Assembly (NCBI GenBank): GCA_964398195.1
Contig: CAYNLW010000001.1
Span: 34,353 to 98,352, forward strand
DNA from: RFPI01 sp964398195
Lineage (GTDB): Bacteria > Pseudomonadota > Gammaproteobacteria > Burkholderiales > Methylophilaceae
DNA: 64,000 nucleotides
Direction of reading: 5' to 3'
The position numbers and the translations under genes were made by a program. Positions 44,634 to 51,898 of this stretch are shown in pieces. How positions within the stretch are numbered: the stretch's first letter is position 1; each line of letters starts with the position of its first letter. A model generated the notes under the pieces. It saw only the letters and a program-made list of their open reading frames with translations. It had not been told where the DNA came from and did no database searches.

Positions 44634-44906
44634 ATGACACAAACTAACGACAAACCACTCATCGATTTCCCATGTGATTTTCCTATCAAAGTGATGGGCG
44701 AAACCCATGACAGCTTTAGCCAAATCATTATCCAACTGATACAAACCCACAGGCCTGATTTTGATGCAACGCGGGTAGAGATGCGCGCCAGTAGCGCAGG
44801 CAAATATATCAGCCTGACTTGCTTGGTGCGGGTGGATTCGCAAACCCAACTAGACAATGTGTATCGTGCTTTGACCGCGCATCCTGCAGTCAAATACGTG
44901 CTGTAA
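44634..44906 (+). CDS. ybeD: YbeD family protein (DUF493)
   Basis: A 90-residue protein with the DUF493/YbeD pattern IDFPCDFPIKVMG, RMEMRASSAGKYISLT-like and LDNVYRALTAHPAVKYVL. Its ferredoxin-like fold resembles an ACT domain. It is encoded between the wall genes and lipB as in E. coli (dacA–ybeD–lipB), and a regulatory role in lipoylation has been suggested but not shown. lipB follows after 23 bases. Confidence 0.9.
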   Translation: MTQTNDKPLIDFPCDFPIKVMGETHDSFSQIIIQLIQTHRPDFDATRVEMRASSAGKYISLTCLVRVDSQTQLDNVYRALTAHPAVKYVL

Positions 44907-44929
44907 TGACGGCTTTCCCTTAGCGACTT

Positions 44930-45556
44930 ATGCTCACTAGCACGCTTCAGGTTAAGTATTTTCCCTGCACAGACTATCGCCAGATTTGGCAGCAGATGCA
45001 GGCTTTTACCGCGCAACGCGATGGGCAAACCATGGATGAAATCTGGTTTGTCGAGCATCCGCCAGTCTATACCCTAGGCTTAAATCGCAAAGGGGTGGAG
45101 TTGCCACGGCGCGATGATATCCCGGTGGTGGCCACCGACCGTGGTGGCAAAATCACCTATCATGGGCCGGGTCAGTTGGTGATGTATGTGTTGATCGATT
45201 TAAAGCGCAAAGGCATCAATGTCAGGCAATTGGTATCAGCGCTAGAAAACGCAGTGATCGCGCTATTGGCAGAACATCATATCGTGGCGCAAGCTAGAGC
45301 TGATGCACCGGGCGTGTATGTGCAAGATAAAAAAATCGCCTCGGTAGGGCTAAGACTAAAACGCGAATGTTGTTATCACGGCTTGTCGCTGAATAACGCC
45401 ATGGATTTAAGCCCTTTCGCCGCCATTGATCCATGCGGCTATGCGGGCATGCAAGTGACCCAACTAAGCGACTTGGCGGTGCAGCTGAGCAGCCAACAGC
45501 TGGCGGCAAAACTGCTAAAATCTATGGCTCAACAACTAGGATATGTGCATGACTGA
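44930..45556 (+). CDS. lipB: Octanoyltransferase LipB
   Basis: A 208-residue enzyme moving octanoyl groups from acyl carrier protein to lipoyl domains. It shows EHPPVYTLGLNRK, DRGGKITYHGPGQLVMY, the catalytic Lys in KKIASVGLRL and the catalytic Cys in DPCGYAGMQVTQL. It is followed by lipA, whose ATG lies inside the lipB end. Confidence 0.96.
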   Translation: MLTSTLQVKYFPCTDYRQIWQQMQAFTAQRDGQTMDEIWFVEHPPVYTLGLNRKGVELPRRDDIPVVATDRGGKITYHGPGQLVMYVLIDLKRKGINVRQLVSALENAVIALLAEHHIVAQARADAPGVYVQDKKIASVGLRLKRECCYHGLSLNNAMDLSPFAAIDPCGYAGMQVTQLSDLAVQLSSQQLAAKLLKSMAQQLGYVHD

Positions 45557-46508
45557 ACAGTTACAAAAAGCGCGCAAAGTGGCGGGTGAAAAACAACGCG
45601 GTGAACAAAAAACCGCCCGTATTCCTATCAAAATTGTGCCGCAACCAGTTCAGCGCAAACCCGCATGGATCAAGATGCAAGTGCCGGATAGCCCGCGTTT
45701 TCAGGAAATTAAATCCATCTTGCGCGAAAACAATTTGCACACCGTCTGCGAAGAAGCCAGCTGTCCCAATATAGGCGAGTGTTTTAGCGGCGGCACCGCC
45801 ACCTTTATGATTCTGGGAGATATCTGCACCCGCCGCTGCCCATTCTGCGATGTGGCGCATGGTCGTCCGTTACCTCCAGATAGCCAAGAGCCAGATAATC
45901 TAGCCAGCACCATCGCGCAAATGCGGCTGAAATATGTGGTGATTACTAGTGTCGATAGAGATGACCTGCGCGATGGCGGTGCACAGCATTTTGTGGACTG
46001 CATACAAGCGGTAAGACGCGACTCACCCAATATAAAAATTGAAATCCTAGTACCAGATTTTCGTGGTCGTTTAGATACTGCCCTATCCATCCTGCAAAGC
46101 GCCCCGCCAGATGTGATGAACCACAATTTAGAAACCGTGCCACGCTTGTATCAACAAGCCAGACCCGGCGCCGACTACCAAAATTCATTACAGTTATTAC
46201 AGCAATTTAAACAACTGCATCCCAATGTGCCCACCAAATCCGGCCTCATGCTGGGCCTAGGTGAGAGCGATGAAGAAATCCTGCAAGTGATGCAAGACCT
46301 ACGCCAGCACGGCGTCACCATGCTGACCCTGGGGCAATACCTACAACCCTCCATGCACCACCTCCCCGTCGCCCGCTTCGTCCCCCCCGAACGCTTCCAA
46401 CAATTCGAACAACAAGCCCTCGCCATGGGCTTCACCCAAGCCGCCTGCGGCCCCATGGTGCGCAGTTCGTATCATGCAGATTTACAGGCGCATGGGGTGG
46501 TGGGGTAA
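45549..46508 (+). CDS. lipA: Lipoyl synthase
   Basis: A radical-SAM enzyme (319 aa) inserting two sulfurs into octanoyl chains. The auxiliary cluster Cys set is in CEEASCPNIGEC, the radical-SAM CxxxCxxC is CTRRCPFC, and the C-terminal RSSYHAD supplies the cluster Ser. Of two ATGs at 45543 and 45549 I prefer the second (AGGA 7 bases before). From about 46310 to 46450 the codons turn strikingly C-ending compared with the rest of the gene and its neighbours. Confidence 0.97.
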   Translation: MTEQLQKARKVAGEKQRGEQKTARIPIKIVPQPVQRKPAWIKMQVPDSPRFQEIKSILRENNLHTVCEEASCPNIGECFSGGTATFMILGDICTRRCPFCDVAHGRPLPPDSQEPDNLASTIAQMRLKYVVITSVDRDDLRDGGAQHFVDCIQAVRRDSPNIKIEILVPDFRGRLDTALSILQSAPPDVMNHNLETVPRLYQQARPGADYQNSLQLLQQFKQLHPNVPTKSGLMLGLGESDEEILQVMQDLRQHGVTMLTLGQYLQPSMHHLPVARFVPPERFQQFEQQALAMGFTQAACGPMVRSSYHADLQAHGVVG

Positions 46509-46557
46509 AAGTCCATCATCATTGTCGCAACTGTTTTGGTTGTTACCTAGCGATAGA

Positions 46558-47019
46558 TTAGGCAACTTTGAGTATCTGATATAACTCCGATTTTTTGGAA
46601 AATTGGTGACGAGCGGAGATGGATTTTGTCATTGCAGAGTTTAATTTTGCGCTACTGTTAGCCTGCACATAAACAGTTTTTTCTATCAGTTGATTGTTAT
46701 ATAAATCGCCTACTTGATTGGCGTGTACTTGGGTAAATGTTACTGCTGCCCGATTCCAAGGCTGCCCACAAGACGCCCACTCTGGTTTTTTAAATACCAC
46801 TTCAAATTCGTAGCCAAGTGCATTAGCAAAAGCATAAATACTTTTTGCCTCAATATTCGTTTTGTTCAGCAGCCGGGTGATGTTTGCCTTGCTAACATTT
46901 AATAATGCCGCCATTTCACTTCGGCTTTTGCCCTCGAAAGCCATCAGTGTTGCAAGGCTAGTCGCAATTTTTTGTAGACACAGCACTTCAAGATCTTGCT
47001 CATTTAGCTGCTTTTGCAT
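46558..47019 (-). CDS. XRE family helix-turn-helix regulator (possibly N-terminally interrupted)
   Basis: A 153-residue protein with an HTH of XRE type (about 28-70: KSRSEMAALLNVSKANITRLLN), as in HigA-like antitoxins and phage-type repressors; the C-terminal half is unassigned. The ATG at 47019 has only GGGA close by. In the same frame an ATG at 47089-47091 with a good GGAG site begins MARIKQK and meets a TGA at 47068-47070, after which the frame stays open into this gene. So the native start may be 47091 and the gene broken by one stop, or it uses 47019. No toxin gene adjoins it. Confidence 0.7.
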   Translation of the reverse strand: MQKQLNEQDLEVLCLQKIATSLATLMAFEGKSRSEMAALLNVSKANITRLLNKTNIEAKSIYAFANALGYEFEVVFKKPEWASCGQPWNRAAVTFTQVHANQVGDLYNNQLIEKTVYVQANSSAKLNSAMTKSISARHQFSKKSELYQILKVA

Positions 47020-47091
47020 TGCATCCCAGTCAAACTGGCTAGCTGATTCTTGGCTAGTCGCTATAGCTCATTTTTGTTTGATTCTTGCCAT

Positions 47092-47334
47092 GATGTTTCT
47101 CCATTTGATTCACGCTTAAAGCTTGTTTTGCTCGTTCGACCTGCCCCCCAAAGCCGGTCCATTTTTAAGTTAGTAAAGTCCATTAACAAACAAACCAAAT
47201 TTAATTTTGCTATTTTTAGTGCAAGAACTTCGCAATTAACTAAAAAGCTTTATTTGCTAGTTTTATAGCATACGAAGATTATATTCTATGAATAAAATCA
47301 GGTCACTTGTACACAAAATCCACAAAATTTCCAC
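47092..47334. other. Gene-poor AT-rich gap between the XRE gene and the Panacea module
   Basis: With 47020-47091 this makes a stretch of about 315 bases without a confident gene. A 40-codon frame on the minus strand (start about 47187, MDFTNLKMDRLWGAG) ends inside the XRE leader and resembles nothing I know. An inverted repeat TTTTTAGT (47213-47220)/ACTAAAAA (47239-47246) may be an operator for the XRE gene. Confidence 0.5.
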
Positions 47335-47730
47335 CTACCCTAATTCAGGATAAATTTCTTTGAGCGCTTGTTTAAAAAAGTTTCGAGCTTTTGGGGACTG
47401 AAAAGCGCCTCGAATAATTCTTTGCAAAAGTTGCTGACTGATGGGCCCATGTGGTGTCCCAAGCTTTGCGATGATGGAGGTAGATTTAATGTCAGCAAAA
47501 CGATATGCGATGTATGAGGGATGTTGAATAAAAGGGTGGTCACCTTGTTGAAGTAAAACTGTTTCTTCTGGTGCTTTATCGGGTTTGATTGAGGTTACTG
47601 ATACTAGTAACACTTGTGGTTGTTCACCAAAGTTTTGTATGACTACTGGATTATTCAGGATGATATGCAGATGTAAGCCTCCAAAAGTGTCCATCATGAA
47701 GGTGGCACCTGCGTGGATACTTATCGGCAT
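47335..47730 (-). CDS. Putative toxin partner of the Panacea antitoxin
   Basis: A 131-residue protein. The N-terminal half looks like a small beta-barrel (FGGLHLHIILNNP, VLLVSVTSIKP, GDHPFIQHPSYIAYRFADI); the C-terminal third is helical and basic. The first half recalls MazF/PemK-like barrels in its strand pattern, but I see no decisive catalytic motif. It begins 8 bases after a Panacea-domain gene on the same strand, the order of many PanA–PanT pairs, so a toxin role is inferred from position. Confidence 0.6.
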   Translation of the reverse strand: MPISIHAGATFMMDTFGGLHLHIILNNPVVIQNFGEQPQVLLVSVTSIKPDKAPEETVLLQQGDHPFIQHPSYIAYRFADIKSTSIIAKLGTPHGPISQQLLQRIIRGAFQSPKARNFFKQALKEIYPELG

Positions 47731-47738
47731 GAATGAAA

Positions 47739-48335
47739 TTACTCAGATAGGGTGAAAGCCTGTTTGATTTGTGCTTGCTCGTACAGGTCTGATAAGGAGC
47801 TGTTAATTTTTTGTTGGCTGAAGCCTAAGTGCTTGAATAGCGTGGTAAGTGGGATATCTAAACTGGAGCCGTTGGGGTCAGTCCACTCTGGGCAGTTGCG
47901 TGGGTCATGGGTGTATTCGACTAATTGGTATTCATCCATGTGACCAAATTCCTGCCAAACTTGTTGGATTAAGGAAATTTGGTCGGCAGATAACATGGGT
48001 AGGTGATTGATGTTTGGTAGGGGTTTATTGATTCTAACCATATGATTAGCTCTGTCACTGACCCATTCTTCCCAGCCACCTGCTTGTTTCTTACCTCCGC
48101 CAGAGATGCAGTCGTAAGTCATAGAGAGCACCGGTCCCTTTGGCATGGCGACAAGTCGGTCACCAATAATAGGTTCAGCATACACTTCATAAGACTTTCG
48201 CTCTGCTAAATACATCAGCTTCATTAGTCTTAGGATGTTGAGTTCGCCTTTAGCTAAATACAAAAAAGCCGCTGCGACATTTGCCGCAGTGCGCTCATCA
48301 AACAGATAAGATAAAGAAGAATCGGAAGTATTCAT
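47739..48335 (-). CDS. Panacea domain (SocA/DUF4065-like) antitoxin
   Basis: A 198-residue protein with the Panacea/SocA pattern: AAAFLYLAKGELNILRLMKLMYLAERKSYEVYAEPIIGDRLVAMPKGPVLSMTYD-type opening (about 20-75) and helical remainder including WQEFGHMDEYQLVEYTHD. Panacea domains neutralise a wide range of unrelated toxins encoded beside them. It is the first gene of a two-gene operon with the small protein at 47335-47730. An inverted repeat at 48351-48369 just upstream could be its operator. Confidence 0.85.
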   Translation of the reverse strand: MNTSDSSLSYLFDERTAANVAAAFLYLAKGELNILRLMKLMYLAERKSYEVYAEPIIGDRLVAMPKGPVLSMTYDCISGGGKKQAGGWEEWVSDRANHMVRINKPLPNINHLPMLSADQISLIQQVWQEFGHMDEYQLVEYTHDPRNCPEWTDPNGSSLDIPLTTLFKHLGFSQQKINSSLSDLYEQAQIKQAFTLSE

Positions 48336-48350
48336 AAGAAATTTTGTTAA

Positions 48351-48369
48351 GTTAAAACAGTAATTTAAC
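48351..48369 (-). promoter_or_regulatory. Inverted repeat upstream of the Panacea gene
   Basis: GTTAAA (48351-48356) and TTTAAC (48364-48369) form a short dyad 16 bases before the Panacea ATG. This fits an autoregulatory operator, but six-base arms in AT-rich DNA are weak evidence. The rest of 48370-48540 shows no gene. Confidence 0.35.
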
Positions 48370-48543
48370 AGTGAAAATGATACGCCTGTAACTATCTGAT
48401 AGCAACCAAAGAAAGTTAAAAATTTAGCTTGTGGTAAAGAATAAAAAAATTAATTCACCAGCCTTTAAGATGTTTAAAAATGTATTTAGACGTATTTAGT
48501 TAGTTTTACACGATGAACACGAAGCTGTTACAAAACAATATTA

Positions 48544-48574
48544 GCTATAATCAAACGATTGGCTATAAATCAAA
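48544..48574 (+). promoter_or_regulatory. Direct repeats and -10 box before the orphan antitoxin
   Basis: GCTATAATCAAA (48544-48555) and GCTATAAATCAAA (48562-48574) are direct repeats 18 bases apart. The first includes a TATAAT. Phd-type antitoxins often bind repeated sites over their own promoter, so this may be the operator. Confidence 0.5.
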
Positions 48575-48583
48575 GGAAGCAGT

Positions 48584-48763
48584 ATGAAAGAGTTAACTTT
48601 TACAGAGGCGCAGAATCGTTTTGAAGAATTGATAGAAATTGTGCAGCAAGAAACGCTTTTAATTAAGCGTGACGGTAAGGTGATTGCTTATATTGTTTCC
48701 AGTAAAACCTATCAAGATATGGTCGATAAAGCCTTGCAAGCTCAGGAGCGTGTGAAGGAATAG
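48584..48763 (+). CDS. Phd/YefM-type antitoxin, without a toxin partner
   Basis: A 59-residue protein beginning MKELTFTEAQNRFEELI and continuing through ETLLIKRDGKVIAYIVS and KTYQDMVD. This is the Phd/YefM fold, in which the N-terminal part binds DNA and the C-terminus would wrap the toxin. AAGGA lies 7 bases before the ATG. No intact toxin frame follows; only a short scrap (48774-48893) lies before the assembly gap. It could be a solitary antitoxin left after toxin loss, or its partner may be missing from the assembly. Confidence 0.85.
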   Translation: MKELTFTEAQNRFEELIEIVQQETLLIKRDGKVIAYIVSSKTYQDMVDKALQAQERVKE

Positions 48764-48773
48764 TTTTCGGTGA

Positions 48774-48893
48774 TTAGTCAATTTTCAGGTTCTGGCGCTG
48801 GTGGTGGTACTACACGGCTACTCCAAGAGCGGCAACATGATCATCGAAGTGAATGATAAGTACTTGGGTAATGAATATTTCGGCATCGATTAA
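48774..48893 (+). pseudogene. Unidentified 3' gene scrap
   Basis: An open frame without a proper start reads VLALVVVLHGYSKSGN and then MIIEVNDKYLGNEYFGID to a TAA at 48891. It is less AT-rich than the flanks and looks like the C-terminal end of a longer protein that I do not recognise. A GTG frame in another phase is equally short. It lies between the orphan antitoxin and the oxidoreductase gene. Confidence 0.4.
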
Positions 48894-48957
48894 ACTAACT
48901 GATATCAAACAAAGTACTTAATTAGACAGCAAATATTAAGTAGTAAAGGAAAAGATG

Positions 48958-49112
48958 ATGACTAAATTGCGTTGGGGAATTCTAGGTGCGGCGCGGGTGA
49001 ATGAGCGATTGTNNNNNNNNNNNNNNNNNNNNNNNNNNNNNNNNNNNNNNNNNNNNNNNNNNNNNNNNNNNNNNNNNNNNNNNNNNNNNNNNNNNNNNNN
49101 NNNNNNNNNNNN
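48958..49112. other. Scaffold gap with a 55-base duplicated flank
   Basis: Exactly 100 N fill 49013-49112. The 55 bases just before (48958-49012) are identical to the 55 bases just after (49113-49167), both being the start of the Gfo/Idh/MocA gene. This is the mark of two contigs that overlap by one 55-mer and were joined with a fixed-length gap. The real sequence probably has neither the N run nor the second copy. The left copy keeps the ribosome binding site (AAAGGA near 48946). Confidence 0.9.
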
Positions 49113-50129
49113 ATGACTAAATTGCGTTGGGGAATTCTAGGTGCGGCGCGGGTGAATGAGCGATTGTTGCCGGCTATTGTGGAGGCGAATAATGCGGAGT
49201 TGGTGGCGATTGCTAGTCGGCGGGTGGGGGCGGCGCAAGAGACATTGGCTAAGTATGCGCCGCAACAGCTGGGGCAGGTGGATTGTTATGATGCGCTTGA
49301 GCCTTTGTTGCAGCGTGCGGATATTGATGCGGTTTACATTCCCTTGGCTAACCATGAGCATGCGCATTGGGCGATTCAAGCCATACAGGCGGGCAAGCAT
49401 GTGTTGATAGAAAAGCCTATGGCGATACGTGTGCAGGATATTGACGCTATCGCGCAGGCGGCGCAACAACATCAGCGCTGCGTGATGGAAGGCTTTATGT
49501 ATCGCTTTCACCCGCAACATCAGCGGGTCAAACAAATCGTCGATTCCGGCAAACTGGGTGAGATTCGCTTTGCTAAGGCCAGCTACTCTTTTATGATGCG
49601 GCCGGCGCGAATGTATCGTTTGGCTAATCATACCGATTTGGGTGGTGGTGCCATGTGGGATATCGGCCCATATGCTGTGCACACCTTGCGCCATTGTTTT
49701 GCGCAAGATCCAGTGGCAGTGATGGCGACGGCCAAATATGCCGACAGTGGTGCGGATATCACCACCAGTGGCGTGATTGATTTTGGTGATGGGCGGCGCG
49801 GTCATTTTGATACTAGCTTTGAGTGTAGCCGTCAGTCGGAATACACCTTAATCGGCACCAAGGGTGGTTTGAAATGCCATACCGTATGGCAATTGCCCGG
49901 CACCAATGATGTACCGGTAATTTCTTGGTGGAGTGAAGACGGCAGTCGAGCAGAAGAAGTGTATCCAGCCAGCAATCATTTTGTCCTAGAAATCGAGCAT
50001 TTCTCTACTGCAGTACTACAGCAGCAATCCCCATTACTCAGCTTGCAAGACGCACGCATGAATTGCCTCACCATACAGGCCATTATTGAGTCTGCCGCGA
50101 GTGGCAAACAGGTGGCTATCCATGGCTAA
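49113..50129 (+). CDS. Gfo/Idh/MocA family oxidoreductase
   Basis: A 338-residue NAD(P)-dependent dehydrogenase. It has a Rossmann start WGILGAARVNERLLPAI, the conserved EKPMA (catalytic Lys, about 94-98) and an alpha/beta C-terminal domain with GGGAMWDIGPYAVHTLRH. Substrates in this family are sugars or related polyols; the exact one is not predictable. The ATG at 49113 is intact; its ribosome binding site is seen only before the duplicate at 48958. A HIT protein gene overlaps its end. Confidence 0.9.
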   Translation: MTKLRWGILGAARVNERLLPAIVEANNAELVAIASRRVGAAQETLAKYAPQQLGQVDCYDALEPLLQRADIDAVYIPLANHEHAHWAIQAIQAGKHVLIEKPMAIRVQDIDAIAQAAQQHQRCVMEGFMYRFHPQHQRVKQIVDSGKLGEIRFAKASYSFMMRPARMYRLANHTDLGGGAMWDIGPYAVHTLRHCFAQDPVAVMATAKYADSGADITTSGVIDFGDGRRGHFDTSFECSRQSEYTLIGTKGGLKCHTVWQLPGTNDVPVISWWSEDGSRAEEVYPASNHFVLEIEHFSTAVLQQQSPLLSLQDARMNCLTIQAIIESAASGKQVAIHG

Positions 50130-50541
50130 TGACTGCACGCTATGCCAACAAAGCGGTGGTGAGCTGCTGTGGCAAAATGATTTTTGTCGAGTGGTGTTGG
50201 TGGACGATAAACAGTTAGCTGGCATGTGCCGAGTGATTGCCCAGCAGCATATCAAAGAGATGTCTGACCTGAATCCAGCGCAACAAATCGCCATGATGCA
50301 AGTGGTGTTTGCAGTGGAAAAAGTGATGCGTGAGGTGTTGCGTTGCGACAAAATCAATTTAGCCAGTTTGGGCAATAAAACCCCGCATCTGCATTGGCAT
50401 ATTATGCCGCGCTATCACGATGATGCGCATTTCCCTGAATCCATTTGGGCTGCCCCACAACGGCCTATGAAAGCATTGGACAGTGCCTTACTGCGAAGTT
50501 TTACAGCGCAACTGCAACAGCATTTAAAGCAAATCGCTTAA
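50122..50541 (+). CDS. HIT family protein
   Basis: A 139-residue nucleotide-binding protein with the histidine triad HLHWHIMPR (about 93-101) and an N-terminal CTLC pair as in one branch of HIT hydrolases. It may hydrolyse dinucleoside polyphosphates or AMP conjugates. The frame extends to 50086, but ATG 50122 (MANDCTLC) gives the family start and overlaps the upstream stop by 8 bases, showing coupling. Confidence 0.9.
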   Translation: MANDCTLCQQSGGELLWQNDFCRVVLVDDKQLAGMCRVIAQQHIKEMSDLNPAQQIAMMQVVFAVEKVMREVLRCDKINLASLGNKTPHLHWHIMPRYHDDAHFPESIWAAPQRPMKALDSALLRSFTAQLQQHLKQIA

Positions 50542-50574
50542 TACTTTTACTTGGCTGGTATTTCTCAACATGTA

Positions 50575-50895
50575 TTAGTCGATGAGCAAACGCTCAACGA
50601 TTTCACCCTGTGCCAAATGGCGCTCGATAATCTCGTCCAAATCGCTGTGATCAATAAACGAATACCAAACCGCCTGCGGATACACCACCATCACCGGACC
50701 CTGAGCGCAGCGGTCTAAACAGCCGGCGCGATTGATGCGCACTTTGCCTTTGCCATTCATATTGAGCTTTTTGATTTTGCTCTTCATATAGTCAAACGCT
50801 TGTTCGGCGCCGTGCTGGGTGCAGCAGTTGGCGCCATCTTCGCGCACATTCAAACAAAAAAATACATGGTATTGATAATACGATGCCTTACTCAT
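50575..50895 (-). CDS. Thioredoxin-like [2Fe-2S] ferredoxin
   Basis: A 106-residue protein with cysteines at 14, 24, 25, 59 and 63 in the arrangement of thioredoxin-fold [2Fe-2S] ferredoxins (YHVFFCLNVR, NRAGCLDRCAQGPVMVVYP). Its redox partner is unknown. GAGGAG is well placed before the ATG. It is downstream of the TonB-like gene; a GC-rich hairpin (GCGCGC arms, 50916-50934) without a T tail lies between. Confidence 0.88.
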   Translation of the reverse strand: MSKASYYQYHVFFCLNVREDGANCCTQHGAEQAFDYMKSKIKKLNMNGKGKVRINRAGCLDRCAQGPVMVVYPQAVWYSFIDHSDLDEIIERHLAQGEIVERLLID

Positions 50896-50949
50896 ACAAC
50901 ACTCCTCATTGGCTAGCGCGCTGAAACTGCGCGCGCATTGCGGTGGTCG

Positions 50950-51879
50950 TTATTCGCCGCCATTAAAGTTGTCTTCTTTGGTAAAAGTCCAAGTGCGGGT
51001 GATATCTAAAATATCCACCTCTTTGCGGATATCTTCAGGGAAAGGCGCATATGGCGCGGCCAATTCTACAATGCGCCTAGCCGCGTCATCTAACAGACGT
51101 TGCCCAGAGCTGCGGCGGATTTCCACTTTTTCTAGACTGCCATCTGATTTGATATAGACCGTCATCTGCAAACTGCCATACAACTTTTGCTCACGCGCAG
51201 CAGTCGGGTAATTCAAATTGCCGATACGCTCCACTTTTTGTCGCCATGCCTCAACATAAATGGCAAATTTATATTCTTGCGTACGCACCCCAACCGATTT
51301 GCGCCGTGGCCGTTTTTGATAGTCCTCTTGCTGTCTAGCAATCTGCGATTCAGCGCGATTAATTTCTTCATTGTTGGCAATTAAATTGCTGGCGTCTAAG
51401 TTCAATTTGCGACTTGGCGCTGCCGCCTCGTTGGCATTCGGGGTGGGCGCTGGCGTGTTATTCACACTGCTAGGCGACTGTATTTGATTGAGCAGTTGTG
51501 CCGCCTGCGTTTCTAATTTTTTCACTTGCTGTTGTTGTTCACGCGACTCCGTTTGCACTTTCTCCACTTGGCGACTGAGCTTTTTCACCTTAGCCACCAC
51601 TTTTTTCTCTGGAATGGGCTCGCTTACCACAGGCTCAGCTTTATTTTGCGGCTGTATCGCCTGTGCGCTGTCATTGTCCTGATTGGTTTGCGCTAGCAGC
51701 TGCGCTTGCTTGGGTGGCGTGCTATTGGTTTGATTGAGCAAAATGACTTCTAAGGGGGGGATTTTGTCGCGCATATATTTGCTGTAGTCAGGCTTAAATT
51801 TCAGCCCCAAGATCAGCAAGACATGTAGCAACAGCGACAGGGTCACCGCGAGATAAAAGAATTTGGATTGCTTCAACAT
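50950..51879 (-). CDS. TonB-like energy transducer
   Basis: About 309 residues: an N-terminal span with the TonB/TolA-type SLLLHVLLILGL (about 10-30), a long charged and coiled linker rich in Gln and Lys (about 60-190), and a C-terminal TonB domain (LNYPTAAREQKLYGSLQMTVYI, about 225-300). It would pass proton-motive force to outer-membrane receptors; exbB and exbD are not nearby. The frame opens at 51960 inside mpl, but ATG 51879 gives the proper membrane start. Confidence 0.85.
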   Translation of the reverse strand: MLKQSKFFYLAVTLSLLLHVLLILGLKFKPDYSKYMRDKIPPLEVILLNQTNSTPPKQAQLLAQTNQDNDSAQAIQPQNKAEPVVSEPIPEKKVVAKVKKLSRQVEKVQTESREQQQQVKKLETQAAQLLNQIQSPSSVNNTPAPTPNANEAAAPSRKLNLDASNLIANNEEINRAESQIARQQEDYQKRPRRKSVGVRTQEYKFAIYVEAWRQKVERIGNLNYPTAAREQKLYGSLQMTVYIKSDGSLEKVEIRRSSGQRLLDDAARRIVELAAPYAPFPEDIRKEVDILDITRTWTFTKEDNFNGGE

Positions 51880-51898
51880 AAGCGCATGCAAGGCGAGT

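Noticed and set aside
47068..47190. Small ORF upstream of the XRE gene as a HigB-like toxin
   Set aside because: At about 40 codons it is far too short, has no RelE/HigB motif and partly overlaps the XRE leader.
48958..49012. Second, truncated copy of the oxidoreductase gene
   Set aside because: Identity over exactly 55 bases next to exactly 100 N is better explained as an assembly overlap.
50916..50936. GCGCGC hairpin as terminator of the TonB-like or ferredoxin gene
   Set aside because: There is no T run on either side and it sits upstream of the TonB-like stop region only by gap position; it may be a structural element without terminator function.
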